NCBI RefSeq assembly: GCF_000003815.2
Contig: NC_049996.1
Span: 5,598,012 to 5,662,011, forward strand
Length of the DNA stretch: 64,000 bases
DNA from: Branchiostoma floridae
Taxonomy: Eukaryota; Chordata; Leptocardii; Amphioxiformes; Branchiostomatidae
Direction: 5' to 3'
In this document: positions 9,817 through 24,800 of the stretch, piece after piece
Numbering within the stretch: position 1 is the stretch's first letter
Layout of the letters: every line of letters starts with the position of its first letter
The notes under the pieces: model-generated
Database searches by the model: none
Seen by the model: the letters and a program-made list of their open reading frames with translations, nothing else
What the model was told of the DNA's origin: nothing
Made by a program: the position numbers and the translations under genes

Positions 9817-12800
9817 GTGAGTTAATGATTTTGCTTTTACCGTTGGCAAATTGTTTGGGAATACGTCATGTACATCTTTTGTAACAATTTGTTTATTTGG
9901 TACTGTATATAGAGATTATTCAGGAAGAATATCCGCTGTGTTATGTCGAGAGTATACCTAGTCTTTGACAACAGTCCAATACATAATGCATGTAAACGTC
10001 AACCGAGACAATACTTTAAACCCTATCCATACTGGGTTTTTATGGCATTCCCTGTACTGGGGGTGGGCTCATTCGCCACCCTCCCTTCGTATTTTCAAAG
10101 CGACTTACTGTACGATCACCCAATTTGCAGGGGGTAATATGCTCGTCAAGTTTTATAATTTCTAAATTTTTCATATCATTATGACGTAATATGACGTACT
10201 TATTACGTCATTAATTGGCTAAAACCGGGAATTCCAATAATATCTAAATATTTCACACAAAAAGGTACCAATAAATGTTTCTTATTAATATTTAAGTGTT
10301 ATAAGACCTGTTGTCAAAAGGCGACGCAACGACGTCAAAAATTAATAAAATGACGTCATCTGTAGTTTTGCTCTCCGCCATCATGGATTATCAACCTTAA
10401 ATGTCTTAAGATACACTTTTTAAAACATATAGCGCTTAAACCCTATGAAAATGGATTGAAAATGTTCACATGAATGTTTTCTGTAAGAAAATACCAGGTA
10501 ATGATGAAATCCGGTTATACTTTTCATCATGATATTGTCGGCCGTCTTGGATTTTGACGAATTACGTGATCTCATTAGCATAATTTATGAATATTTAATC
10601 ATAAATGTTCAACTAAGATATTTTAGATATTAAAGATATATGAAAAGAAGTTTAGTTTAGCAAGAAAATCTTAATTAAAATTTCATTGTTTAAACCCAAA
10701 TTAGTGATTTTTTAAAAATTTGCCTTTCAGAAACCCGTTGCCATGGCAACACGAAAAATTATAAACTTACTTTATTTTCTGTAAATTTTTGCCAACAATG
10801 TTCCAGGAAAAGTCACTAAGTTTGGTTGTTCTAGCACAAGCCGTTTGGGAGCTATACGACTTCAAAGTCGGCGCGGGAACTTATACAATACACACACACA
10901 CAGAGTCTGGATAGGGTTGAATAGAGTAGATGTTTATACAATAGAGTCGTTCACCATTCTGAATAGACGTGCAGTGGCACGAATGGTTTCAGGTATGTGT
11001 CAAAGGTGAAGAAGTCCCCGGGACATTAAAATGCCATAATATTGTTATGCAAATCGAACCAAGAGTCAGGGAAGAGCTGTTTACAAGCCAGGGCCTTTAC
11101 CTTTGACATATTATCCACATAGCCTGCATCTACACATAACAAACCTACCTTAAATACCGTAACGGGGGGGGGGGGGTCTAAGGACTGAACTTTCTTGTGC
11201 TTGGGATAATGTCTTAAAATAATTGGTGGTTTTATTGATATATACACATAAATATATTGTTAATTATTTATTCCTTTTTAGTAACATTTTCACTTTGCTT
11301 GAATGTATTATAGGACCTTTGTCAGTTACCTTATTGTTTATTTAGAACATTATTTAGAACACCTCAATAGTTACCTGTGTTGTTTATTTTAGAACACCAT
11401 AGCTGTTACCTGTTTTGTTTATTTAGAACATAAGAATTATTCCTTGTTCCGAAAAACTGTACAACTTCATTTTCAATTCACCGATGAAGAACGGTGAACA
11501 CCGTTCGAAACGTCTAATTAAAATTTGATAATTACCCAGAAGTATAGACTGAATCATCTTCAATTTAATGTATCCTTGATGACTAATCTTCACAAGGAAA
11601 CAAACCTACTCGGAACAGTGAACGTACTTATATGTCTAGCCCCTCCTTGGTTGATAAAACTGCTTTATTTTCAACGATATGCGTTGCTAAGAGTAAAGAA
11701 AATTATATTGAAAAAAAGCTACTAAAAAAGCTATTTCAACATTTTTAGTTGTTACATTTCTTACAATGTTACATTCTTATGAGGGCCTCGACGACGGGGA
11801 AAGAGCCATGATGATGATGATATTCTTATTACATCATTTCATTCATTTCGCCGTTATGATATTGCCTTAGTTATCAATTATTGAACTATTATCATTTCCT
11901 TCCATTTTGTTAATTGATATACTTTTTTCGGTTACATTATTGTCTAATGTATAATTTTTACACATCTATCCAATCTTTATTCAGCTTATTAATTATTAAA
12001 TTGTATCATCATTTCTTATTTTGGAGGAAGACTAAGTATAAGCCAGGAGGCTTTTCTCTTCCCCCCTGCATGTACTTTCATCCGTTAATTTGTTTTATGT
12101 TATCTTTTTTAAAGGTTGTGCAAAATAAATGAAAAAAAAAAAAAAAATCAAGCGTTAGTTTTCCAAGTGCGATTGCAATGGGTGATCCTATGGGGATATC
12201 TCGAACATGTTTTTCGGACGAAAATTCGAAGAAGAGCGATTTAGACAAGAATTGAACAACATGTTCACGATCTTTAATACTTTTGACAGTCTGTTGGTGT
12301 CAGCACACAACATTTCCTTTTTTTTTTCAATAGTACAGTATCCCTGATATACACTAGCGTGGTGGGTCCATGTGCTCTACTGGTTCACCATTTCGACCAG
12401 GACTTGGTCCTTGCGGCACAGACCACTGTTTTGAGGTAAGAGTATTACAGAACAACTGCAACATACGTCAAGTAGTTCATTTGGCTAAACCATTCCAGTA
12501 ATGCAGACGATAATCTAGTAAATCTTCATTTGAAAGTGCCCACGACACAGAAATGCAGCGTTTTATTATTATATCAAAATGATAATATCGTTTATCTCTA
12601 TCTAGACCGGGGGAGGGAATTAATATTGCTAAGTTAAACGCCAACTTTGACGTCGTATAACTACATAACGACACATGATAGGACTGCCAAACTTGAATAT
12701 TTTTAACATTTAGCTGGAAACAACTAGAAAGGCCGACATTTGCTTGAGACCAAATACAGCATATTTCAGCCATCTCCCTCCACATGCAACAACAAAATCA

Positions 12801-15800
12801 CCCATTTGAAAAATCACTTTTACTACTGACGGTTCAACCCAAAAATGAATCTTACAAAATCCTCCTGTGAAAGAATGGACTCCAGTACACCCTATGTGAA
12901 TTTGCACAATAGACTAGTGCAGAAATACTCCCATTGCAAAATTGGCCATTCCATGTGTCAAATTTCAAGTCATTCGGTCCAGGAACGACGGAGATGAATC
13001 GCTTTGAAGATTTAACAGGAAAGGGAAAGAAGAAAGAAAGAAGAAACATTACGAATACAATACCATACCTATGGTTGGCTGAAAAAATATAATAGTATCG
13101 TTTAACCCCATCTAGACCTATGGAGGGAATATATTTTGCTCACACAAACTTTGACGTCGTAAAACTGCTTAACGACATATGTCAGGACTGCCAAAGTTAA
13201 TTAATTTTCCTAACATTTAGCTGGAAAAATAATAAAGTAACTCGGTCATTTTTCGTCTTTCGTCATCTCGGGATTTCTAAAAGGTAAATCTTAATCAATT
13301 AAAAAATTTTGATTGAAACAATGTGTTTTCAACATTGTATTGCTGAGCTACACTTGATTTTGCATATTATTAGTATTTCATATACTTTTTGGGACATTAA
13401 TGATTTAAGACTCACAAATGATGCTTATTCGATGCCATCATTGGTCAAAATCCAAGATGGTGGGCGAATGTATAACCAGTTTTAACTGGAATTTCGTCAC
13501 TACCTCATCAATTTTACGAAAAGCATTCGTTTCGACTTTTTAGTCCCTTTTCAGTGAATTTTTGGGTTATATGTAGGAAAAAGTATTTTTTTTCAATCAA
13601 GACTGCCAGTCCAAGATGGTAGATATATGGCGTCATTTTCTGACGTCATTATTACGTCAATGTGGTTGCAGAAATCTTGACAGACTCAAATATCAAGAAC
13701 CGGGTGCATGACTTGATCTTACACAGCACGAAATCTGGTATTTAAGCAAGCTTAAACTCAACGTAAACGCGACGTTTCTGCACCCTTTCCGCAACTTAAC
13801 GACATCTATCCGCGAACGTAAAGATCCCCTTTAATGTTACCTTTACGTTGGCACTTATATGTACTTATATGCACTCCTCACGTGCCTTTCCGCAACTATT
13901 AGACGCTTAAAGGCGTCGTTAATGACAGTTTTTCGTAACCTATACGGGAGGAAAGTATGCGTTTATTAAGACCTTTCTGCACCCTTTCCGCAACTTAACG
14001 ACATCTATCCGTGAACGTAAAGATTCCCTTTAATGCACTTATATGTACGTTTCGGCACTCCTTCACGTGCCTTTCCGCAACTATTAGACGCTTAAAGGCG
14101 TCGTTAATGACAGTTTTTCGTAACCTATACGGGCGGAAAGCACGCGTTTCTTAAGACCTTTCCGTGATCTTTTGACCACATTTACAGTCGATTTCCGTCA
14201 CGATTTCCCCACGTTTATGTGTCGTTTACACACCCTGAAAGGCACGCGAAGAAGTGCAGAAACGTACTTATCCGAACGCTTTCCGTGATCTTTCCTTGGA
14301 CTATAGTTGTCATTTATTTTTAGTAAAGGCGGCGTAAGTTTAAACCTTTCCGCATCTTTAGGTAGGCTTTATGTGTTTTGTGTGGCTTAAATTGGAACTT
14401 TTGCATCGGGTATGCGTGTCTTATTTGGTATGAATCATACCTACACCGGTATCTATGGCTTTGCCGTCTAAACTATCTTGTGAGTCCAATTGTGGACTTG
14501 GATTGGTCGACCGAGGGAACAATCGGTGTACAATATCCATGCACGAATCTCCGCTACATTTAAGTCCACAATTTGGAGTCCAGTGTCGGGCGATACGCCT
14601 GGAAAGACATCATTTCAAGCAGCATAGTTCCATCTGGCCATCACATTAGGAAAAATCCGCTGAGATTCCCGAAGACGGGTACTGTTTTGTGATGAACAGG
14701 CCGTGCTCTCCATATCTCCGCCAGCTTATGCTGGTCAAGATGACACAGTCTTGAATTCACCCTGAGTTGTGCCCCTTTGAAGACTCTCCAACATACTCCG
14801 TTTCTGGCAAGCCTTGAGTGTCCTATGGTTATGTCCGTTCCGTCCTGTAGTTCCGTTCGAATCCATTTGCGGCAAAGCCACGCCGATAATCCGTGTGTTG
14901 AAACGGATCCAAGGCTCCTTCTTGACTTGTCCCGAAACAGACGCCCTGCAAACTGGTTTCTTCTATAAATTATGGTATATTCGTTAGGTTTAAAAAACCC
15001 ACCTTTGTCTGTCATTGGATAACGCCCTATCACATGACTGGCCTCTTCTGGGAGCTGCTAATTAGAAATTCAATGCCGCGTTGTTCGTTATTCATAGTTG
15101 ACGGCGAATAAATTTGAATTTGAAAAACACCATCCCCTTTGTACGCTGTTTAGCCAATGTTAAGCTAAACACAACTGTTACCACACTAGAAAATACCAGC
15201 CTTTCTGGGAGAACGTGATTATTGCTTGTAGATAATAAATGTTCTTCCAGATGATAAGAAAGTTTTTTTGTACAATTATATAAACAGCAAACCCGCTATA
15301 TTCCCATGATACGTTACCGCGTAGTGAGGACGCTATGTCGTCGGGATGCCAAGCTGCAAGGCACAGCCACCCGCGAGCGACATACTGCACAGGCCGCCCA
15401 GTACTAGTCCTCTTACCCTGAACGGGAACATGCCGTAATTATGACCACCAATCTTCGGGGGCATGTACCCAGTCCTCCCGGCGACTGTTGTTTCCTTTCA
15501 ACAAGGAGGTTAAATATTTAATTTCCTTGCTTTCAACGCTACCTCTCCAACATCTTTTTCTGTAACTATCAATCTCCACCTCTGTAAAGAAAGTTCAGAG
15601 AGTTTTCTGAAAAGTAAGCTCAAAGGCAAAGGTAACGGAACGATATCGGTAACATACGATACTACTGGAAAAAGTAAACGCTACCTTTCCGACATCTTTC
15701 TTGCACCTGTACATAGCATCTTTTTGTGTAAAGTGAGCTCAATGGTAACGTTGTGTAAATTGAGCTCAATGGTAACGTAAAGACATTGGAAAGATACCAT

Positions 15801-18800
15801 ATGTTCCATGAGGATATTTTGATTTTCCTGGTTTCGTCAAACACGCTAACACAGAATGAATTATTCAGGCGAGGTCGCTACTTTAGTGAGAGGCGCATGT
15901 GGTATATTGAGTGGAAAATACTCGTAATTTGGTAAAAGCAATGCCTCTTTTAAGAATAATAATTAACGCTACCTTTCCGTTTGCACCTATACATTCCAAA
16001 AATTGTATCTGCTATATGTAAGTTTTAACCAGGAGCAAATGTTGCTTATCTTGGTTAAACTCAACACGTTAACACAGCAGGGGCTATTCAGGCGAAGCTG
16101 CTGCGTTATTGAGGGCGCATGTGGTATATTGAGCGGAAAATAATGCCTCTTCTTCAAATAATGATTAACGCTACCTTTCCGACATCTTTTTTCCACCTAT
16201 ACATAAAAGGGGGGAGGTTTGCTTAAACCTCCCCCCTTTTATGTAAAGTCAGCTCAAATGTAACGGAAAGACATCGGAAAGATTGTATCTTTATATGTAG
16301 CTTTCACACAGGACGAGATTTACTTTTCTTGGTTAAACTTAACACGCAAACACAGCAGGAGCTATTCATTTGAAGCCGCTGCTTTAGTAAGCGACGCATG
16401 TGGTATATTGAGCGGAAAATACTCTTAATTTGGTAAAAGTAATGCCTCTTCTTCAAGTAATGATTAACGCTACTTTTCCGACACCTTTTTTCCACCTATA
16501 CATAAAAGGGGGGAGGTTTGCTTAAACCTCCCCCCTTTTATGTAAAGTCAGCTCAAATGTAACGGAAAGACATCGGAAAGATTGTATCTTTATATGTAGC
16601 TTTCACACAGGACGAGATTTACTTTTCTTGGTTAAACTTAACACGCAAACACAGCAGGAGCTATTCATTTGAAGCCGCTGCTTTAGTAAGCGACGCATGT
16701 GGTATATTGAGCGGAAAATACTCTTAATTTGGTAAAAGTAATGCCTCTTCTTCAAGTAATGATTAACGCTACTTTTCCGACACCTTTTTTCCACCTATAC
16801 ATAAAAGGGGGGAGGTTTGCTTAAACCTCCCCCCTTTTATGTAAAGTCAGCTCAAATGTAACGGAAAGACATTGGAAAGATTGTATCTGTTATATGTAAC
16901 TTTCACAAAGGAGATTTGCTTTTCTTGGTTAGCAAACACTATTCATTTGAAGCCGCTGCTTAAGTGAACGGCACATGTGGTATATTGAGCGGAAAATACT
17001 CTTAATTTGGAAAAAGCAATGCCTCTTCTTCAAGTAATGATTAACGCTACCTTTCCGACATCTTTTTTCCGCCTATACATAAAAGGGGGGAGGTTTGCTT
17101 AAACCTCCCCCCTTTTATGTAAAGTCAGCTCAAATGTAACGGAAAGATATCGGAAAGATTGTATCTGTTATATGTAGCTTTCACACAGGATATTTACTTT
17201 TCTTGGTTAAACTAAACACGCAAACACAGCAGGAGCTATTCATTTGAAGCCGCTGCTTTATTGAACGGCGCATGTGGTATATTGAGCGGAAAATACTCTT
17301 AATTTGGTAAAAGCAATGCCTCTTCTTAGAAATAAACGCTACCATACCTATACATAAAAGGGGGAGGTCTCCATAGACCTATACTGATAAGAGTATGTAA
17401 AATGAGATCAATTGTAACGGAAGGGCAATGAAAATATATCATCTCCTATTGGTAATTTCCACCTTAGAGAACCACGAAAATAAAAAAAAGGCGAAGGTTA
17501 ACTGATTGTATGTGAACGTATGGTCGGTTCAAAGCCTGTAGATGTTTTCTGTACATAAGCAATACCCGTTTCATATACGGCGCATATAAGGATGCTTAAA
17601 GGTTATGTAAAGATATTACATGTATTTAATCTGCCTTAACGAATACGGAAAGGTTACGGAAATGTAAAACCATGGTTTCCGTGGTCTTTACGATACCGTA
17701 AACTCTGCGGAAATATTTTCCCACCTTTAGGCTACATTTAAGTATCTCGGAAAGTATGCTTAAATATTCGTTTTCGTGCTGTGAGGGATGCCACTAGTCT
17801 TCAACTGTGACCTCTCTGTCAGTAATTTTTCCCCTCAGGATACCTCAGAATGCACCATTTTAAAATTCTCTAAAACTCAGAACCATGGAAGGTCATTGCC
17901 CCCGACCCCCTGCAATACTCGTGTTTGTAGCGTTCGCTGCATGGTGAATCTCAGTCACTAAGAAATTTGGACCCCTATAATAAAGTCCTAGCTAAAAGCC
18001 TGTACAAGAGTGAAGACTGGGATTCTACAGTCCTGAAGCTGCCTTCTATCTTTACTAATGGCGGTATGCAGGATAAAAGGACACTTACTTGATCTAATGC
18101 TATATGTAATCTTCTTCAATGTTTAGGTTTATTCATAAAGATGGAACACATTCTTCTATTACAACCCCTGCACACCATTCAAAAAGGGAGATTCATCTGG
18201 AGAAANNNNNNNNNNNNNNNNNNNNNNNNNNNNNNNNNNNNNNNNNNNNNNNNNNNNNNNNNNNNNNNNNNNNNNNNNNNNNNNNNNNNNNNNNNNNNNN
18301 NNNNNGAACTTCTCACAGGGATGAAATACAGACTGTTTTGGAGGTCAAACTTTACTTGCTTCACCTCAGAGGATGATTAATGATCATTGTTATGATTATT
18401 TTTTAACCCTGTTCAGACGAGGGGGGGGGGGCTTTGAGGCCTGCGCCAACTTTGATGTCCTATAACGCCAGAACGGCTAACGCTAGAGCCACCAAATTTG
18501 ATGAGTTTTCCTAAAATATTGTTGGCAACAATTTTCAAAGTTTGACAAATTTTCCATTTTTTCTTGTTGCCATGAATTGCCGTTTGCTGACAGGCAGTTT
18601 TGCCCCAAATCACTATTTTTGGTTCTAACAATGTATTTTTCACATTTATTTGCTATATTACTGCTATTTTGTTACATAAATAAAATCTTATATTATTTAG
18701 CATATCTTTCAAAATTATATATGCATAAATTATGCTAATTTGATGACGTCATCAGCCCAAAATCCAACATGGCGGACCGTATGACCAGATCAAGAATAAC

Positions 18801-21800
18801 AAGCTAATTATCCCATAAAATTTGTAACTACCTGGTATTTTTTTCATAAAAAAACATCTAAATGAATGAATTTAGTCTATTTCCATTGCCCTTTGTGATT
18901 ATTTGTTGCAAAAAAAATATTTTTAAAAAATCAAGGTGGTGGATATAATATGGTGGAGCCCAACTCGTATATTAGATGTGTATGACGTAATTTTATGACG
19001 TCATTTTGAGGTCATTGATTGTGCTATTGGCAACGCATGTCGTAATAAACATTATTATTCTGTTATCTGCACTTGTTGTTACATTTTTGTAGCATAACTT
19101 GAAGATTTCTGAGAATACCCTTTTTTTCATGGGTCCGGCCAATATAATCAAATTAATGACGTCATAATTACGTCATCTTACGTCAACGTAACGCCAAACG
19201 TCAACTACTTGTTAGATATTAAGTTGAAATCATGTCCTAAATTTGTGGTGGCCCTACGACACGTCGTGTTAGAGTTATAGGACTTAGAAGTGGAGGGAAT
19301 TCTGCAGACATCTCATTGCAACTTACGTATTCGCTATCCTTTGATATATCATACCTACAAATATTATTTCATCTGGTCAATCTATTTTGAAGTTATTAAG
19401 GTTTTCCGGAATTAAAGTGTTTGTCCGTAATTATACTGTCGCCTGTTAACGTTATATCTTTTGTTGCATTTTAGAAACTGTCGTGACGATCACTGGTGAA
19501 CACCGTACAGATTCGTCATTGCCTAAGTTCCTACTGCATCATGCCGTCACATGCTGGGCTACATTGTTGACTTGTGTGAGTTTATGTCTCTCCTTTTCTC
19601 CTGTGGTTTAGCGGAATTAGCCTTTAGTCTTTGGCCCAAGCAAAGCATCATGGTCGTTTGCTTCCTCCCCGAAATGAGAAACAATTGATCCCCACTTTCA
19701 GTGTGATCATGTGACCACCCGTCTTGTAATTTTGATAGCCTCGTGAAAAAAAAAATCTCTAATTTATCGGGCCTGAAAACATATATGTAAAAGTTACTAC
19801 CAATTTTCTTCCAACAGTGACTGCTTTAAAGGTAAGGTACATACCTCCAAATTTTCTCATATTATGTAAAGGAGTTTTATGTAATATTGAAAAGAATAAA
19901 ACATTACAATGTGCGCATGGTAACATTAAACTCACGTGTAAATGCGTGAGTCAGAGGAGGGATCAGGCGTATCCCACACTGCATTGCCGTTTTCTGTCTA
20001 CGCCAGATATATACGTTGGACCGGAAGTTCTATTTCATTCAAAACTATGTCGGCGCCGCAGACGGACAGATACGTGGTGGCTTCCGACTTTTCGTCCTGT
20101 AAGCGTAATTTTTCAGGTCGTACCGTATCCGTAAGTTACTATACCTGACATGTGAATGCTTACAAGTTGATATTGTGCCTGTCAACCTGCAGTGCTGCCA
20201 ATTTTTTCTGGTAATGTTAAATGCATGACTGCGAAACTGGGCTGCCGACAAACAACAAATGTGCCAGGTCACAAAAAATCTGGAACAGGTGTTCTATTGT
20301 TCTGTTCTCTTTTACCATGTGCCAAAACAGGACTCTGATCCGTGCTCTATCCATATATGTCATCATTAAAATCTGCATACATAAACATTGGTGTCTACAT
20401 ACAATAGACTTTAGTCACTAGGTGGATACGTGGCGTCTTTGATTCAAAACTAGTGGCATTCCCACAGCTGTTTCCACAAACTTGAACATCTCAACGAGGG
20501 CATATCATTTATGTGTTGTTTGTCAATATGGTCCCGGGCTGATAAGAGCGCAAAATTACGGCACGTCGTCCATGGCTAAGCTGCCACAAAACCGGCCGGA
20601 TATAGCCCAAAATTTGCAACATGTGTCCGAAAATCACAAAAAAAAGGTTATTTCTTGAAGCTACACGCCAGGGAGACATCCACACCGACAGTGATCAACC
20701 GTGTGGATAACTCAGCGAGAGCTCCCTTCCCCCCAATCTCAAATTTCTCAGCAAAATGTGGGGACCTTAGATTATCGTGGCACCCAACGCAAGCTAAGAC
20801 ATCATAGTACATGTTGCACATACTGAAAACCTAAGGTCCCCACGATTTTTAGTAACCGAGGCGAAAATTCCGTCCGGGAGCATCATGAAATCTTGATGTT
20901 TACGTAATGCTGTTCGAAGACAAAATACCAAAATCTAACGTATGGAATAACTGTTGTCTCCGAAGGAACACCTAAATGTAATATTCATTGCCTCTACAAA
21001 GACACTAAATAAACCTGCCCCCTAAAACTACACACCCACGGAGCAGAAAGCCCGAAAAGTGGGCAAGACTGGAAATCACATTCAGCCACACATGACAAAC
21101 AACTGGAAGTCAGGGGTCAAAGGTAAAATTGCATTCTGGGTAACCCCTGATCCCTCCTCTGTGTGTGAGTGATATATTTTAAGAGTAGCAACATTAAAAT
21201 AATCTAGATACCGTAACCGTACGTATGAGGGTTAACTATACATATAGTCTATTTTCTTTGAAAAGTTTCTTTTTAACTTAAGGAGTAACCAGAAGGGTTC
21301 ATTCTCGCAGCAAGTGACTTCTTTTTTTAATGCAATTTGTAGCAGTCATTGGAAGAAATATGGTTGCATTTGCTCGCGAGCAATTCCGGCCTTACCAGCT
21401 CATTCGGTACTTGCATTTTGGTTACATGGTTGCGCTGTACTTATACTGTCTTATAGCAAATGATTCCATGTCAGATTATAAGTTGATGCCAATTTTATAC
21501 ATACCTGATTTGGAACTAATAAAAACGTTTGTCCCCAAGGTCTACCCTTATCTACCAGTCTACCCAAACCTCGCCATGGCGACTGAGTGTTCCACCATTA
21601 TGTTGAATATAAGGTATTTATCAATGTGGTGAATTTATGCTTAACATTGTCGGTGCTTTTGAAAAGGATAGTTTGTTTCTTTTCGTTCCTTTTCGTTTCC
21701 TTTTGTTCCTTTTCGCACTTTCGGTACTTTCCTTTTCGTTCTTTTTCGTTTCTTTTCGTTCCTTTTCGTTCGTTACGGTACTGTAGACCCAAATTTTGTT

Positions 21801-24800
21801 AACTCCAATTTCTGTGTTGGTAATTACAGTTGCGGAGTAACTATACCTGTCTTCATCATAACGATATCTATGACGTTATTAAGGAAAAAACTGATTACGA
21901 TCATTCTGTTCCAATTAGAATGTTGCTGAAAGAATTTGGCATCCCACAGTCCTCCGCGATAAACAGGTGTAACAACTTGGTCTTCTTCCTGACATTTTCC
22001 TACGTGCGAGTCTGGCTATATGTTGTCAGGATGTAGTAAGTACACTGGGGTTGTTGTTTTTTACTGCATAAGACATAGACATTTCTTTAGTCTGTTCTAT
22101 TTAAAGGATTAATACGTAATCAGGCGACGTTTTGCAGAAATCCACCTGAGATGAATCAGGGCTCGAAGTACCACCTGCATATGCAGGTTAGTGCAGGTGA
22201 AATTGGAGCTGTGCAGGTATTTCTGGTGTCTACATGCTCCTAACCTGCACTCAGGTCCATGTACTGGGTTTTATACATAAATGGCATATGATGTGTGGAT
22301 GTGGATTGTTACAAGCATGCATTGACCGTTACAGCCTATAAAGTATAAAATAACTAGAGTTCCACGAACACATACCTTTGAAAAATAAACCAGGTTTGTT
22401 ATGTAGAATGATGTCTGTAGACAAATGCGTTACTCATTTCATTTTCTTTATAATTATATGCTTTGAGTTGGTTTATAAAATTTCGGCATTGGTTATGCAA
22501 AGTAGATCCTAAATTACAATTAATTGATATCAAATTGTATCAAACATCACTTAAGCTATCAGCATACCAAAAATCATGATGATCCTTTGATCCATTCTTG
22601 ACTTATTCTCTTTCAAAGTCTTTAAATACACTCTTACTCTCTTCCCTCTTTATCAGTTACATATGTGACAACTTTGAAAGTACTATAAAAGAGTGCAGTT
22701 TATTTATGAACTTTTCCTAATCAATTATGCAAATTAGCTGTTAATTTGCATAATAAATATCACATTATAAAAGTCTTCACTAAGGCTATCTACATGCCAA
22801 AAATCAAGACGATCCGTCGACACGTTCATATTCTCTCATTAATTATGCAAATGAGGTCGTCATTTGCATGATAAATATGTATTGACATTTCTCTCTTTCT
22901 CAGCTACATATGTGACAAGTTTTAAAGTCCTGTCATGGAATGTTGTGGATTTATAAAATATCCTCATTAATTATGCAAATTAGCTGTTGATTTGCATAAT
23001 TGGTATTTCATTATGTAGGTAATCACTTACGCTACCTACATACAAAAAACACGATGATCCGTCAACATCTTCATATTTTCTTATTAATTATGCAAATGAG
23101 GTCGTCATTTGCATAATTGATATCTATTGATATTTCCCTCCTTCCCAGCTTCATATGTGACAAGTTTCAAAGTCCTATCATGGAATGCAATGGATTTATA
23201 AACTTTCCTCATTAATCATGCAAATTAGCTGTTGATTTGCATAATTGGTATTCCATTATGTAAGTCATCACTCATTCTATCTACATACCAAAAATCATGA
23301 CGATCCATCAACACGTTGTAGAGTTATTCTTGTCCAAAGTTTGAAAGGAAACCGATGCCTGCAGTTCAAAAAGCTAGGGGGCCCAAAGGGGGCCCAAACT
23401 CACAGCCGCTTGGGGGCCCAAACTCACAGCACTTACTGTCTGCCTCGAGGGCTATCTACCACTCAAAAATCATGACCACAGCATGTCCAGAATACCCCCT
23501 AGCGGCTTTTTGGGAACTGCATGCACCGATTTCCGTTCAAACTTTGGACGAGAATAACTCGAGAACGTGTAAACGGATCATCAAGATTTTCGGTATGTAG
23601 ATAGAATGAGTGATGACTTATACAATGTAATACTAATTATGCAAATCAGTAGCTAATTTGCATAATTAATGAGGAAAGTTCATAAATCCATGCCAACAGC
23701 ATATAACTCAAGAAGCTGTGTACGGATTTTCATGATATTTAGTATTAAAGTAGCGGTTGCGGAAAGGAAGGTTGTGTTCGAAAATAGTTGTCGTAGCATT
23801 TTCCGTTAGGACGCTAGCGGGCCGAGTGTGTGCGTCCGTTTGTTTGTGGAATGCATAACTCGAGAAGCCTTGAAAAAATCCTGATAATATTTGGTAGGTG
23901 GGTAGGGGTCAGGAAAACGAAGATAAATTATGATAGTGGGCCCCCTAGCGGCTTCATAAGGTACTGCAGCAAAACTTATTAACAGAAATAAACTGTGCTC
24001 TATATATCTCATTTTGACCTATATCTATGGACACAGCTGTTATACAGGTGTTTTACTGGAGCAGCCTTAGCTTGTGAGCTGGACGCCCTTACATTGGGGA
24101 CAAAGTCTTTGACAAGCATGAAATTCTGATTGACCAGGGATGCTACCATGTCATCTGTCAGGTCACAGTCTGGTTTTTGGTAATATTTGTGTGTTTGCGA
24201 GGAACACAGTTCATGCAGTCATTTGCTATTTAGTAATACATGAATAAGACCTTAAAGTCTTAAATAAAGGCATGATTATTTGGCGAAGAGATGGGTTCGT
24301 TGAACTCTAGTTTCACCATGAGGAGAAAAACACACCACCAAAGCTAATTGTTGATAAGATATTAATGAACACATATCAATCTGAGTTTTTGTATCACCCT
24401 TAAATTAGTTTGTTTCCTAAATTTGTCAAACCTTGTCAGTCACATTATATTTAGCTTAAGCTTGAGATTGCTGTAGGTGGGAAGTTTAGCGGAATACTAG
24501 TATTGAATGCTTTACGATGCGCACATCACTAGAGTTTATTTAATCACATAGTGTGTAGTATGGATTCATTAAAAGGTATCGAAAAGATGGGTTTGTCATT
24601 CGCAATGAATGTCTATTTCGTAGCCCCCTGGCGGAAACATTAACAGAATTAACAAAAACAATTTTTTGTATACAGCAAAGTATTTCATTCAACCGAGGTA
24701 TTGTTGACCTTCTGCCACTTTCATCAGAGGAATTTTAACTATTTTAAATTGCACTGCAGCTAATAAGGTACCTCTGCTGACAGATGCTGTCCCAAACTTA

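Noticed and set aside
13722-13735. TIR start CACAGCA compared with the RAG/Transib heptamer CACAGTG
   Set aside because: The match ends after five bases, there is no nonamer at a 12/23 spacing, no 5-bp target duplication, and no RAG-like frame.
14641-15033. 130-codon minus frame inside the 4-kb TIR element
   Set aside because: No recognisable motif or splice support. Kept only as a remark under the element; it could be chance.
16304-16794. Two identical 63-codon frames on the minus strand
   Set aside because: Explained by the exact 299-bp tandem duplication, not by a conserved peptide gene.
16201-17398. Regular hairpin repeats considered as a CRISPR array
   Set aside because: Units are about 300 bp, spacers are not unique, and the genome is clearly eukaryotic.
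10180-19190. Many TGACGTCA/ACGTCAT sites considered as CREB-type enhancers
   Set aside because: They occur within dispersed repeats and look like a property of the repeat family, with no promoter nearby.
20700-20860. Short inverse pair GTGGGGACCTTAG / CTAAGGTCCCCAC
   Set aside because: Only 13 bp with unrelated flanks; too short to define an element.
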